34,320 nt of DNA. Source: Gemmatimonadaceae bacterium (GTDB lineage: Bacteria > Gemmatimonadota > Gemmatimonadetes > Gemmatimonadales > Gemmatimonadaceae). The stretch is from the NCBI GenBank assembly GCA_017881685.1, contig JADGQR010000137.1:1-34320 (forward strand), given 5' to 3'. This document shows positions 25,520 through 34,252 of this stretch, piece after piece. Positions within the stretch are counted from its first letter, which is position 1; every line of letters begins with the position of its first letter. The notes under the pieces are model-generated. The model did no database searches. It was not told the origin of the DNA and was given only the letters and a program-made list of their open reading frames with translations. The position numbers and the translations under genes are program-made.

Positions 25520-26249
25520 CCGATGCCATGACTTTGTCGATCCAGTCAGCGTGGGTCGAGACTCGCGTGAACACGTCCACCGCGCCGTAACTGCCCGGAC
25601 CATCCTTGCCGTCGTATCCGGCGGAGCTGACGCCGACAATGAATGTCTTTCCATCGATCACAGCCAGCGCCGGGCCGCCGCTATCGCCTGCGCCCAGTGC
25701 GCCTTCCAACTCGGTTCCTGACGGAGGCGCGTCGAAGCTGAAGTAGAGCCATCGCGCGTCTACGCTGTCAATGCGGCTCGTGGCTCCGCGCGCTCTTCCA
25801 TCCTCTATTCGATCGGACGTCGCACCTGTTCCTGTCATACCGTGGCCGAGAAGAGTGGCGACTATACCCTTTTCTGCATCGTCGCGATAAAGAAGAGCAG
25901 GTATCACTCCCGCTACCGGACGCTCGAGATAAAGCAATCCGATATCGTGGGGACCCATCTCGGTCCACTCCGGATGAACGAAAGTCGCTTTCACGGCGTA
26001 GGTCACTCCGCCGACATCAACCGACCTCATCTCTGGCTGTCTCTCCGACAGCGATCGCGCGACATGGCCCGCGGTCAGCACCCAACGCGAGCCAATCAAG
26101 GTGCCATCTCCGGCTCGGCCAATTGAAACGAGTGCCCGCGCCTGCGAGCCAAGGTTGCAGTAGGCAGAATCGGGACGATCGTCCCGCCGGATAATTGGAT
26201 TCGACGTGGGAAGGACGAGCGCTAGAACGACGGGAAGCAGGGGGATCAT
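25434..26249 (-). CDS. Secreted trypsin-like serine protease (S1 family), with an altered C-terminus
   Basis: A signal peptide (1-15) precedes a chymotrypsin-fold domain with the complete triad H62 (TAGHVA), D102 (HDIGLL) and S190 (GAGDSGGPA). The ATG at 26249 is chosen because the signal peptide starts there; the frame extends to a GTG at 26282. The fold should end near residue 241 (THADWIDKVM). Residues from about 244 to 271, Ser/Gly/Arg-rich, are encoded antisense to the PPK2 remnant, so the original stop seems to have been lost in a fusion with that fragment. The protease core looks intact and probably active. It is divergent from the DUF1800 gene. Confidence 0.87.
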   Translation of the reverse strand: MIPLLPVVLALVLPTSNPIIRRDDRPDSAYCNLGSQARALVSIGRAGDGTLIGSRWVLTAGHVARSLSERQPEMRSVDVGGVTYAVKATFVHPEWTEMGPHDIGLLYLERPVAGVIPALLYRDDAEKGIVATLLGHGMTGTGATSDRIEDGRARGATSRIDSVDARWLYFSFDAPPSGTELEGALGAGDSGGPALAVIDGKTFIVGVSSAGYDGKDGPGSYGAVDVFTRVSTHADWIDKVMASATSATSGRASGRGNGGRGSRGPRRFSSQ

Positions 26250-26360
26250 CTCGGTCGCGTGTTTGAGGTAACCGTACGACACCCGATGTAGACGAAGAGT
26301 TGCTGGTTTAACGCCGCCTTGTCCGTGGCGTCTACCAGTTCAAGCAAAATCGGACTGGAC

Positions 26361-28283
26361 ATGAAGAGACGGAACTCGTTGTTGATCGTAGGAGCGCTCG
26401 GACTCGGGGCCGGCGTGACCCTTCCCTGCACCACTACAGCACAATCAACCGCTCGACCAGCTGCGTCACCCGCGCGCCTGGATCACCGCGAGCTTGCGGC
26501 CGATCAGCAGGTAATCCACGTCCTGAATAGACTCGCCTTTGGAGCAAGACCAGGAGACGTGCAGAAAATCCGCGCGTTGGGTGTCGACAAGTGGATCGAC
26601 CAGCAGCTCCATCCAGAGCAGATCGACGATCAATCGATCGAAGCGTTTCTCAATCATTACGACATCCTTCGCGAAGACCAGGGCCAGCTTCTGCAGGAGT
26701 ATGCAGTCGCGCAGCGCGATCGTCGTCTCGTAAAGCGACAGGCCGGTGATACGACGCAGGGCCCCGGTGGCGTTTCACGCGAAGACAGCATGGCGTTCCA
26801 GCAGATCCAGCTCAAACGGCGACAGGTTGGCGGCCAACTTCAATCGTCACGCGTCGCGCGTGCAGTTATAAGCAACCGTCAGCTCGACGAAGTGATGACC
26901 GACTTCTGGCTCAATCACTTCAACATCTTCATTCAGAAAGGGCCGCCGGAAGCGTATTACCTGACCGAGTACGAGCGTGATGTGATTCGTCCGCATGCGC
27001 TTGGCAAATTTCGCGATCTGCTCGAAGCGGTCGCGAAGAGTCCGGCGATGCTCTTCTATCTCGACAACGCACGCAGCATGGTCGACAGCACGCGGCCGCG
27101 TCTCGCAAGCATTGACAGAAACCAGCGATTTGGCCCTCTCGGCGGACAACTCAGACGAGTTGATCCTGGACAGGCTCAGCAGATACGACAGAGACTGAAT
27201 CAGCTGCAGAATGGCGGACTCAATGAGAATTATGGCCGCGAGTTGCTCGAGCTGCACACGCTGGGCGTAGATGGTGGATACACGCAGAAGGATGTAATCA
27301 ACGTCGCGCGTGCGCTTACGGGCTGGACAATCAAGCCACCGGCCCAGGGTGGTGGATTCATCTTCCGCCCGCAGATGCACGACGCGGGTGAGAAGATCGT
27401 CCTCGGGCATAAACTCGCGGCAGGCAGAGGAATTGAAGACGGTGAAGACGTGCTCGACATCGTGTCGCGTCATCCGTCGACTGCTCACTTCATATCAGAA
27501 AAGCTCGTTCGGCATTTCGTCTCCGACAATCCGCCAAAGGCGCTGGTCGATCAGGCCGCGGCTGTGTTCATGAAGACCGACGGTGATATTCGCGAAGTCG
27601 TCCGCACAATTGTCACGTCCAACGAGTTCTTCTCCCAGCAGGCATATCGCAGCAAGGTGAAGTCGCCGTTCGAAGTTGTCGTCAGCGCGATGCGTGCGAT
27701 GGGCGCGCAACCAGACAGCACGCCGCGAACCGCGCAGGTAATCGCATTCCTCGGCGAGCCGATCTATGGCCACCAGGCACCGAATGGTTATCCGGACACC
27801 GGAGACGCGTGGATGAATGCAGGCGCGATTCTGAACAGGATCAATTTCGGAATGTCTGTTGCCGCGAACAGGATTCCCGGTGCAAGGATAAATGAAGTTC
27901 CCGGACTCGACACGCTCCTTTCTGCGTCACGCGCAAAGCAGGTCGATGCAGTCGTGTCACTCATGCTTGGCGGATCGGTATCGCCCGATACGCGCGCTGT
28001 TCTGATGTCAGGAGAGAATCCGCTGCTCGCCAGCGGTGCTCCCGCTCCTGCGCCGGCAGCGCCGGAGATGGCAGCTCAGCCACCGAATAATGAAATGATG
28101 CAGCAGGCGCAGGGCGCACAGAACGCCCGCAACGCGCAGAACAGAAGGCTTCAGCAGGGACCGTCGCCGCAGCGTCCGCAGGGAAATCCGCTCGCTGGTC
28201 GCAACGGAGCAGTGCCACAACTCAACGGAATCGCCCAGGTGGTCGGCCTGGCGCTCGGCTCGCCCGAGTTTCAGCGCCATTAG
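26361..28283 (+). CDS. DUF1800 family secreted protein
   Basis: 640 residues from the ATG at 26361; a frame extension back to 26319 adds nothing family-like. A signal peptide (MKRRNSLLIVGALGLGAG) is followed by the DUF1800 body: HVLNRLAFGARPGDV, then TDFWLNHFNIF, LGKFRDLLEAVAKSPAMLFYLDN, NENYGRELLELHTLGVDGGYTQKDV, ARALTGWTI, and SEKLVRHFVSDNPP. Low-complexity Pro/Ala/Gln/Asn insertions near 565-625 precede the short end. Function is unknown in the family. Its partner, DUF1501, follows after 13 bases; the two are commonly found together in Planctomycetes, Gemmatimonadota and Proteobacteria. Confidence 0.92.
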   Translation: MKRRNSLLIVGALGLGAGVTLPCTTTAQSTARPAASPARLDHRELAADQQVIHVLNRLAFGARPGDVQKIRALGVDKWIDQQLHPEQIDDQSIEAFLNHYDILREDQGQLLQEYAVAQRDRRLVKRQAGDTTQGPGGVSREDSMAFQQIQLKRRQVGGQLQSSRVARAVISNRQLDEVMTDFWLNHFNIFIQKGPPEAYYLTEYERDVIRPHALGKFRDLLEAVAKSPAMLFYLDNARSMVDSTRPRLASIDRNQRFGPLGGQLRRVDPGQAQQIRQRLNQLQNGGLNENYGRELLELHTLGVDGGYTQKDVINVARALTGWTIKPPAQGGGFIFRPQMHDAGEKIVLGHKLAAGRGIEDGEDVLDIVSRHPSTAHFISEKLVRHFVSDNPPKALVDQAAAVFMKTDGDIREVVRTIVTSNEFFSQQAYRSKVKSPFEVVVSAMRAMGAQPDSTPRTAQVIAFLGEPIYGHQAPNGYPDTGDAWMNAGAILNRINFGMSVAANRIPGARINEVPGLDTLLSASRAKQVDAVVSLMLGGSVSPDTRAVLMSGENPLLASGAPAPAPAAPEMAAQPPNNEMMQQAQGAQNARNAQNRRLQQGPSPQRPQGNPLAGRNGAVPQLNGIAQVVGLALGSPEFQRH

Positions 28284-28296
28284 CGCAGAGGTATTC

Positions 28297-29559
28297 ATGC
28301 AACGCAGGGCATTTGTAAAATCGGGAGCACTGGCTCTCGTAACGATCGGACTCAGTCCCAGCTTTCTCCGTCGCACCGCGTTCGGCGCCCAAATGATGCA
28401 GGCTCCGAAGGGCAAGACGCTGATTTGCCTCTTTCAGCGCGGTGCGGCGGACGCACTCAACATCGTTGTTCCTCACGGTGACAAGTCGTACTACGGCCTG
28501 AGACCAACGATTGCCATTCCCCGTCCCTCGGGACTATCGGGCACAATTTCGCGCGACGCGGCGATCGACCTCGACGGATTCTTCGGATTGCATCCGTCAC
28601 TCGCTCCCTTCAAGCCGCTTTACGATCGCGGACTTCTCGCACCGGTGCATGCAGTCGGAAGTCCGAGCACGACACGCTCGCACTTTGACGCGCAGGATTA
28701 CATGGAGACAGGCACGCCCGACGTGAAGGGAACGCCCGACGGCTGGCTGAATCGCTATCTAGCCGTGAAAGGAACATGCGATGAATGCAAGATCACGCCG
28801 TTCCGTGCAGTCGCGCTAACGCAGCAGACTCCGCGCATCATGGAAGGCGCGAACGAAGTGGTAGCCATGAACAGCCTCGACGAGTTCACCGTCCGTGCGA
28901 CGGGATCACAAGTCGATCGACTCGAAGCGTTGTATCGAACAGGTTCCGCCGATCTGGTTCACGGCACCGGAACCGAGATGTTCGAAGCAGTGAGGATGTT
29001 GAAGGCAGCAAATCCGCAGAAATACCTGCCACGCAACGGTGCCGAATATCCAAGATCACAGTTTGGTCAGCGTCTGCTTCAGATCGCTCAGCTCATCAAG
29101 GCTGATGTCGGACTCGAGATCGCGTTTGCGGATGTCGGCGGATGGGACACTCACGTGAACCAGGGCTCAACGAACGGACAGCTTGCAGGACGCCTTGACG
29201 ACTTCGCACAATCGATCGCAGCACTTGTTACCGATCTTGGCGACAAGATGGGCGACGTCGTGATCCTCACGATGTCGGAGTTCGGCCGCATGGCGAGAGA
29301 GAACGGCAACGGCGGCACAGACCACGGTCACGCCGGCGCTCTGTTCGTAATCGGCGGCGACGTGAAAGGCGGCAAGGTTCACGGAAAGTGGCCAGGCCTG
29401 GAGCAGGACCAGCTTTACGAAGGACGCGATCTCGCGCTGACGACTGATTTCAGATCTGTGTTCTCGGAGGTGACCGCGCGCCATCTCGGAGCGACGAAGC
29501 TCGATAAGATCTTTCCAGGATTCAACGCACCGAGCAGCGGCTGGCTGGGGCTGGTTTAG
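28297..29559 (+). CDS. DUF1501 family Tat-exported protein
   Basis: 420 residues with a twin-arginine signal (QRRAFVKSGALAL at 2-14, matching the RRxFxK consensus). The body has CLFQRGAADALNIVVPHGD, HFDAQDYMETGTP, GWDTHVNQGS, TMSEFGRMARENGNGGTDHGHAG and DVKGGKVHGKWPGL, the hallmark blocks of DUF1501, an alkaline-phosphatase/sulfatase-like fold. Enzymatic activity is not established for the family. GAGG lies five bases before the ATG. It is cotranscribed with the DUF1800 gene, and the Tat signal suggests export after folding, perhaps with a metal cofactor. Confidence 0.92.
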   Translation: MQRRAFVKSGALALVTIGLSPSFLRRTAFGAQMMQAPKGKTLICLFQRGAADALNIVVPHGDKSYYGLRPTIAIPRPSGLSGTISRDAAIDLDGFFGLHPSLAPFKPLYDRGLLAPVHAVGSPSTTRSHFDAQDYMETGTPDVKGTPDGWLNRYLAVKGTCDECKITPFRAVALTQQTPRIMEGANEVVAMNSLDEFTVRATGSQVDRLEALYRTGSADLVHGTGTEMFEAVRMLKAANPQKYLPRNGAEYPRSQFGQRLLQIAQLIKADVGLEIAFADVGGWDTHVNQGSTNGQLAGRLDDFAQSIAALVTDLGDKMGDVVILTMSEFGRMARENGNGGTDHGHAGALFVIGGDVKGGKVHGKWPGLEQDQLYEGRDLALTTDFRSVFSEVTARHLGATKLDKIFPGFNAPSSGWLGLV

Positions 29560-29665
29560 CGTGCCGCGTGGCGCGTGACGTGTGGCGCGTGACGTGGCTG
29601 TTAGCGATTAGCAGAACTAGCTATTCAGCTATTGGCAGCAGTCAGCAGTCAGCAGTCAGCGCGTT
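29560..29665. repeat. Word-repeat region between convergent genes
   Basis: Two tandem copies of GTGGCGCGTGACGT (29568-29581, 29582-29595) are followed by an imperfect hairpin of TAGC and GCTA words (about 29596-29638), then 3.4 copies of AGCAGTC (29637-29660). No gene is present. The region separates the DUF1501 and PBP1A stops. Unlike the other convergent gaps it has no long perfect stem, though the imperfect hairpin may still serve as a terminator. Confidence 0.75.
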
Positions 29666-31780
29666 CTAAAACTTGAAGATCTTACCGAGTGCCTTGCTGA
29701 TTTTCTTGCCGAGGTTGTCGGCCTGGCGGCCGATTTCCTGACCGGGGTCAGGCCAGCCGGGTTCAACTTCCGGTGGACCGTGCTCCATGCACTCCGTGCG
29801 CGGACCAGTGCCGGGCTTGAAGTATTCGACTTTGCGCGCCGGGCACCAGTCGTTCGCGATCCAGCCGGTGGTTGGATCGATCATCACTGCTTCAGTGACA
29901 CCCGGCGGAGGTTGCCACGCATCGGCCGGAACCGGTTCACGCCATCCGGTCGTGTAGAACTCAGCCCACGCTGGTGATGCAAGACGTCCGCCTGACGCAT
30001 CGCCGCTGATCTGATGCGGGTCGTCATATCCAAACCAGAAAGCGGCGACGAGGTTCGGAGTGTAACCAACAAACCACACGTCGGTGCCGTTGTTGGTCGT
30101 TCCTGTCTTTCCGGCGATCATTCCTTTCGCGCCGTAATCGCGAATGGGACGCCCTGTTCCGTAATCGACAACCGCGCGCAACATCGACGTCAGCTCGTAT
30201 GCATCCGCGGGCGCGATCACGCGTTGCAGTGGAGCGGTTTCATCACTCCAGAGAACTTCCCCGTCGCGTGATTCGATGCGTTTCACCAGACGTGGCGTGA
30301 CCTTGAACCCGCCGTTAGCGAACGGAGCGTACGCGCGAACCAGCTCGATCGGCGTAACGTCGGCTGCGCCGAGTGCAATGGCGGGAACGTTTGGAATGTC
30401 GCTGTCGATTCCCATTCGGTGCGCGTTCTCGATGATCCTCGACGTGCCGACCATCTGGCTTACACGAACCGCCGCAACGTTCGACGATTTCATCAAGGCG
30501 CGACGGAACGTGATGAGTCCGATGTAGTCGTCGTTGTAATTCGACGGTGACCAGACTTTACGGCCCTGTACGACTTCGACCGGTTCATCTTCGACCTCGG
30601 ATGCCGGCGAATATCCGGCGCCGAGCGCGGTGACGTAGACGAATGGCTTGAACGCGGAGCCAGGTTGGCGTTTCGCTTTCAGGGCGCGGTTGTAGTTGCC
30701 GCGCTCGTACCGTCGTCCGCCCGTCAGCGCGCGAATATCTCCGTTGCGCGGATCGATTCCGATCATTGCGCCCTGAATCAGGTGTCGCGATCCGTTGAAG
30801 TACCCGCTCGATTCGTCCTGAATCGCAGCGGCCCGACGGGCAACGGCACGATCGGCGGCAAGCTGCGCTCTGTTGTCGAGCGTCGTGTAGACCGTGAGGT
30901 CGGCGGCGTCTTCGTCACTCTGGCTGAGCACGGAATCCGTGATGGCGCGCACTGCGTCGAGTGCGAACGAATCAGTTCGATCATCCGGCCGCCATTCGTC
31001 GCGGGCGATTCGCAACGGTGTCGCCTGAAGTCCGGGCAACCGGCCTGCCGATACATATCCCTCGTTCACCATCAATGAGAGAACGAGATTGCGGCGAGTG
31101 AGCGCGCGGTTCGGATTGCGACGTGGCGTGTATGCTGACGGCGCTTTCGGAAGTGCAGCGAGCATCGCGGCTTCAGGAAGAGTCAGCCGATTCACGCTCT
31201 TTCCGAACAGATCGCGGCTTGCCGCTTCGACTCCATAAACGCCGTTGCCCATGTAGATCGCGTTCAGGTACAGCTCGAGGATCTGATCTTTTGTGAGGGA
31301 GCGTTCCATCAATCTTGCGACACGCAACTCGATCAGTTTTTGCGGCAGCGAGCGGTTCTTATACTTATGGACGACGAAGCTGTTGCGCGCGGCCTGCATC
31401 GTGATCGTGCTGAAGCCTTCGCGCACTCCGAACGAGCGGACATTTCGTGCTGCCGCCCGCAGGAATCCGCGCCAGTCGATACCGTTGTGGGCGTAGAATC
31501 TGCGGTCTTCGGTTGCCACAAACGCCTGACGGACGAACTGGGGGACCACGGAAATCGGTACATTGACTCTGCGGACGATGGCCAGCCGGCCCATCAGCGT
31601 GCCGCTCCGATCGTAGATCCGGCCGCCTTCGTCCGGATGGTACGATTGGATCTGACGCGGTGTAGGACAGCCATCGTACCCACAGGTCGCAAGCCAGGAG
31701 TCGATTGCAATGACACCTAGAATGCTTATTGCTAGTGCACTTTTCAGTACTACATCCCGCTTTATCTCAATCTTTCTCAT
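29666..31780 (-). CDS. Penicillin-binding protein 1A, glycosyltransferase-transpeptidase
   Basis: A 704-residue bifunctional enzyme that polymerises and cross-links peptidoglycan. One N-terminal membrane anchor (about 13-32) precedes the GT51 domain with catalytic E91 in EDRRFYAHNGID and a variant motif GFSTITMQAARN (122-133) where GGSTITQQ is usual. The transpeptidase domain has S375-A-F-K378, S432-S-N434 and K558-T-G560 (KTGTTNNGTDVWF). The C-terminus, after about 640, is short and charged. The start ATG at 31780 lies only 13 bases from that of the divergent lipoprotein gene, so its promoter must lie inside that gene. Confidence 0.96.
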   Translation of the reverse strand: MRKIEIKRDVVLKSALAISILGVIAIDSWLATCGYDGCPTPRQIQSYHPDEGGRIYDRSGTLMGRLAIVRRVNVPISVVPQFVRQAFVATEDRRFYAHNGIDWRGFLRAAARNVRSFGVREGFSTITMQAARNSFVVHKYKNRSLPQKLIELRVARLMERSLTKDQILELYLNAIYMGNGVYGVEAASRDLFGKSVNRLTLPEAAMLAALPKAPSAYTPRRNPNRALTRRNLVLSLMVNEGYVSAGRLPGLQATPLRIARDEWRPDDRTDSFALDAVRAITDSVLSQSDEDAADLTVYTTLDNRAQLAADRAVARRAAAIQDESSGYFNGSRHLIQGAMIGIDPRNGDIRALTGGRRYERGNYNRALKAKRQPGSAFKPFVYVTALGAGYSPASEVEDEPVEVVQGRKVWSPSNYNDDYIGLITFRRALMKSSNVAAVRVSQMVGTSRIIENAHRMGIDSDIPNVPAIALGAADVTPIELVRAYAPFANGGFKVTPRLVKRIESRDGEVLWSDETAPLQRVIAPADAYELTSMLRAVVDYGTGRPIRDYGAKGMIAGKTGTTNNGTDVWFVGYTPNLVAAFWFGYDDPHQISGDASGGRLASPAWAEFYTTGWREPVPADAWQPPPGVTEAVMIDPTTGWIANDWCPARKVEYFKPGTGPRTECMEHGPPEVEPGWPDPGQEIGRQADNLGKKISKALGKIFKF

Positions 31781-31793
31781 GCACCGTCAGTCC

Positions 31794-32888
31794 ATGGTCA
31801 ACCAACTCAAAGCCGCCGCGCTCGTCCTTATTATCTCAGCCTGCGCGACCAAAGCCGACAGCAAGCCGGCCCCTGCTTCCCCAAACGCCGCCAGCTCAGC
31901 GGCAGTTTCATCTGGTAATACCCCATCTGCCTCAACTGACGCCAATTCGGCCCAGAATACCTCCACCGGGCCGGGTGGTTTCCATCTCTCGGCCGAAGAT
32001 TCCAAGCGGGTTCCCAATGAGCTCGGGCATATCCCCGTTCTCGAATATCACCTGATCGTGGACAAGGATGCGACGTACTCCCGCGACCGTGACCATTTCA
32101 AGCGGGACCTCGAGTTCGTCTACAACAAGGGATACCGGCCGGTCACCATCTCGCAGATTCTAGACCGAAAGATCAATCTGCCTCGCGGGTTGTCGCCGGT
32201 TGTCTTCGTTTTCGATGACGCGTCACCCAGTCAATTCAGGTACATCGAGAAGAACGGCCAGCTGGAAATCGATCCGACGAGCGGAGTCGGAATCTGGCTC
32301 GCATTCAGGAAGACGCATCCTGATTGGGCGAATGCAGCCGTCTTTTGCATGCTGCCTGGCGCTGCCGCTGGACACAACTTCTTCGGCAACCGGGGAATCG
32401 AGGGGCAGAAGGACGAGTGGCGTTTCAAGAAAGTTCAGTTCCTTCACGACCAGGGATTCGAGCTCTGCAATCACACATTGTGGCATGCGCAGCTGAACAA
32501 ATACTCTGATGCCGTCGTCCAGGAGCAGATCGCCCGGGGCCAACTGGCGATCGATTCGGCCGTCCCCGGCTTCAAAGTGCGGACCTTTGCGCTGCCGCTC
32601 GGTGTCTGGCCGAAAAATCGTGCTCTCGCGAAGTCAGGATCATGGACGGATCCGAAGACGCATCAGGTCACACGCTACAACAACGAGGCGATTCTTGAAG
32701 TGTCAGGCGGCCCGACGAGGAGTCCATATGATCCCGCGTTCAATCCGCTGAGCATTACGCGAATCGAGATGATCGGAAATCAGGCGGAGCAGATTCTCAA
32801 CAACATGGATAAGAACGGGACGCGGTATGTCTCCGATGGGGATCCGTCGAAAGTCGCAAAACCTTCTGCTGCTCCCACGGATAAGTAG
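31794..32888 (+). CDS. Lipoprotein with polysaccharide deacetylase (CE4/NodB-like) domain
   Basis: 364 residues from ATG 31794, which places the lipobox IISAC (13-17) correctly; ATG 31779 is an alternative. A Pro/Ala/Ser/Thr-rich tether (20-65) leads to a NodB-like domain: HIPVLEYHLI, then FVFDDA with D141-D142, and the metal pair H227 and H231 in CNHTLWH, then TFALPLGVWP. These are the metal-binding motifs of CE4 deacetylases acting on acetylated sugars. A long insertion between motifs one and two (about 150-215) is typical of the longer periplasmic forms. It is divergent from PBP1A and may act on peptidoglycan; that is inference. Confidence 0.87.
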   Translation: MVNQLKAAALVLIISACATKADSKPAPASPNAASSAAVSSGNTPSASTDANSAQNTSTGPGGFHLSAEDSKRVPNELGHIPVLEYHLIVDKDATYSRDRDHFKRDLEFVYNKGYRPVTISQILDRKINLPRGLSPVVFVFDDASPSQFRYIEKNGQLEIDPTSGVGIWLAFRKTHPDWANAAVFCMLPGAAAGHNFFGNRGIEGQKDEWRFKKVQFLHDQGFELCNHTLWHAQLNKYSDAVVQEQIARGQLAIDSAVPGFKVRTFALPLGVWPKNRALAKSGSWTDPKTHQVTRYNNEAILEVSGGPTRSPYDPAFNPLSITRIEMIGNQAEQILNNMDKNGTRYVSDGDPSKVAKPSAAPTDK

Positions 32889-32925
32889 GCCCTGAGTTCG
32901 TTTGCCGCGACCAGCCCCTCGACAC

Positions 32926-33103
32926 TGAAAGGGTTCGGGTTGGAGAGACCGAAGAGACTGAAGAAACTGCAAAACAGATAAGAACAATTTTTGGGTTTAT
33001 CAATCCGCATGCGCGGGACTATCTCGCGCCACGAAGTGACGAACCCAATTTTTTTTCCGCCTTTTCTTCGGTCTCTTCGGTCTCTCCAACCCGAACGCTT
33101 TCA
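32926..33103. terminator. Large palindrome with 41-base arms between convergent genes
   Basis: Arms 32926-32966 and 33063-33103 pair over 41 bases with two mismatches, one of them G:U-compatible. Between them (32967-33062) lie a second small pairing of TTGGGTT with AACCCAA and a GCGCGGGA/TCTCGCGC pairing. The left arm repeats GAGACCGAA-type words. The direct CAC trinucleotide at 32923-32925 and 33104-33106 flanks the arms, so a decayed miniature inverted-repeat element is an alternative to a terminator. No ORF is carried. Confidence 0.82.
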
Positions 33104-33134
33104 CACGGGGATGAGCCGCCCCAGCAAAAGGATG

Positions 33135-33509
33135 CTAGGACTTTTTCTCGAGTTGCGACCACCGATCAACAGCACGTCGCAAGTGTGGAATTACAATCGA
33201 TCCACCAACCACAAGCCCGACCGACATCGTCTCGAAGATCTCAGGACGCGTCACGCCTTCCTCGGCACAGCGAGTGAGATGATACGTCACGCAGTCGTCA
33301 CAGCGAAGTACGAGCGACGCGACAAGCCCCAGCAGCTCCTTCGTCTTCACGTCGAGCGCACCAGCTTCGTAAGTCCGCGTATCGAGAGCGAAGAAGCGAT
33401 TGATTACCAGGTTGTTCTCGCCCAGGATCTCGGAGTTCATCCGCTCGCGAAATTTTCGAAACTCCTCCAGCGAATCCGATCCTTCGGCGTTGTCGTGCTC
33501 GTGGCTCAT
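33135..33509 (-). CDS. Carboxymuconolactone decarboxylase / AhpD-like protein
   Basis: A 124-residue cytoplasmic protein of the CMD family. The helical core VKTKELLGLVASLVLRCDDCVTYHL contains C70-D-D-C73 and H77, the redox CxxC...H arrangement of AhpD-like peroxidase partners, which is absent in true decarboxylases. The tail GLVVGGSIVIPHLRRAV is family-typical. ATG 33509 overlaps the TGA of the TPR gene (ATGA) and has GGAG three bases upstream; GTG 33518 is the alternative. Translational coupling suggests joint expression with the TPR protein, possibly in redox stress. Confidence 0.88.
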   Translation of the reverse strand: MSHEHDNAEGSDSLEEFRKFRERMNSEILGENNLVINRFFALDTRTYEAGALDVKTKELLGLVASLVLRCDDCVTYHLTRCAEEGVTRPEIFETMSVGLVVGGSIVIPHLRRAVDRWSQLEKKS

Positions 33510-34060
33510 AGTCTCCACCCGCGCAATGTTCTGAGCGCAGTATCGAGTGCGTCGCGCTGCTCCTTGTGTGTCGCTGTCTTCAGCAACTGTTCGTAGGTCT
33601 CAATCGCCAGGTCGAGCGCATCAGGATCGTGCTCGGCTCCGGCGAGCGATGCCGCATTGTCGGCGACATTCGCGCGCGCGAGATCATCTGTCGGGAAGCG
33701 CGCTGAGACCTGCTGCCATCGCGTGACACGCTGGCGCGGATCCGATTCCGCTAACGCCCACAGATGCCAGGCAGCACGATTGTCGGGGTCTGCGGCGATT
33801 GCCCTCGAGGCAAGGTCGCTCACGGGCTCGGGGCCTGAACCCGCCAGCCAGTACTGGTTTGCAAGCGCGACCAGGGCACGGGCGTCATTCGGATTCTCGG
33901 CTACAGCTCGCTCGAGCTCGGGTATGGGGTCTGAATTCTGGTCCAAGATCTGTCTCAGGTTTGGTCGATGTGTTGCGAAAGATAGCGTCCCCGCGTCTCC
34001 ATTCGACGTGCCCGATTTGCGCTTGAATGGACACATACGAACGGAGACTGCGCTGGACAT
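33506..34060 (-). CDS. Small TPR-like protein
   Basis: 184 residues; from about residue 33 the sequence is helical with TPR character: ELERAVAENPNDARALVALANQYWLAGS, LASRAIAADPDNRAAWHLWALAESD, and DLAIETYEQLLKTATHKEQRDALDTAL, each resembling a 34-residue A/B helix pair with conserved small and aromatic positions. No signal peptide. The basic first 25 residues are weakly supported, so the true start could be downstream of 34060. TPR proteins bind other proteins; the partner is unknown. Its stop overlaps the start of the AhpD-like gene. Confidence 0.72.
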   Translation of the reverse strand: MSSAVSVRMCPFKRKSGTSNGDAGTLSFATHRPNLRQILDQNSDPIPELERAVAENPNDARALVALANQYWLAGSGPEPVSDLASRAIAADPDNRAAWHLWALAESDPRQRVTRWQQVSARFPTDDLARANVADNAASLAGAEHDPDALDLAIETYEQLLKTATHKEQRDALDTALRTLRGWRL

Positions 34061-34252
34061 TTACCAGTACCGGCAGTACCATTCGTTAAGATCGCTGGAC
34101 AATTCCAGCCTTCGTATGTACCATTCCGAAATAGCGCAGCCCATCGAGGCGCGCCTACGAACCGAATGAAGTTGCGGGATGCCGCGTGAGTTTTGACCGC
34201 GCCCGCCGCAGCAGCCAGTCGCGCTACTTTTTCCCTGCCACACCACAATTTG

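Noticed and set aside
29637-29660. AGCAGTC repeats as a CRISPR-like array
   Set aside because: The units are 7 bases, contiguous and without spacers, and no cas gene is present.
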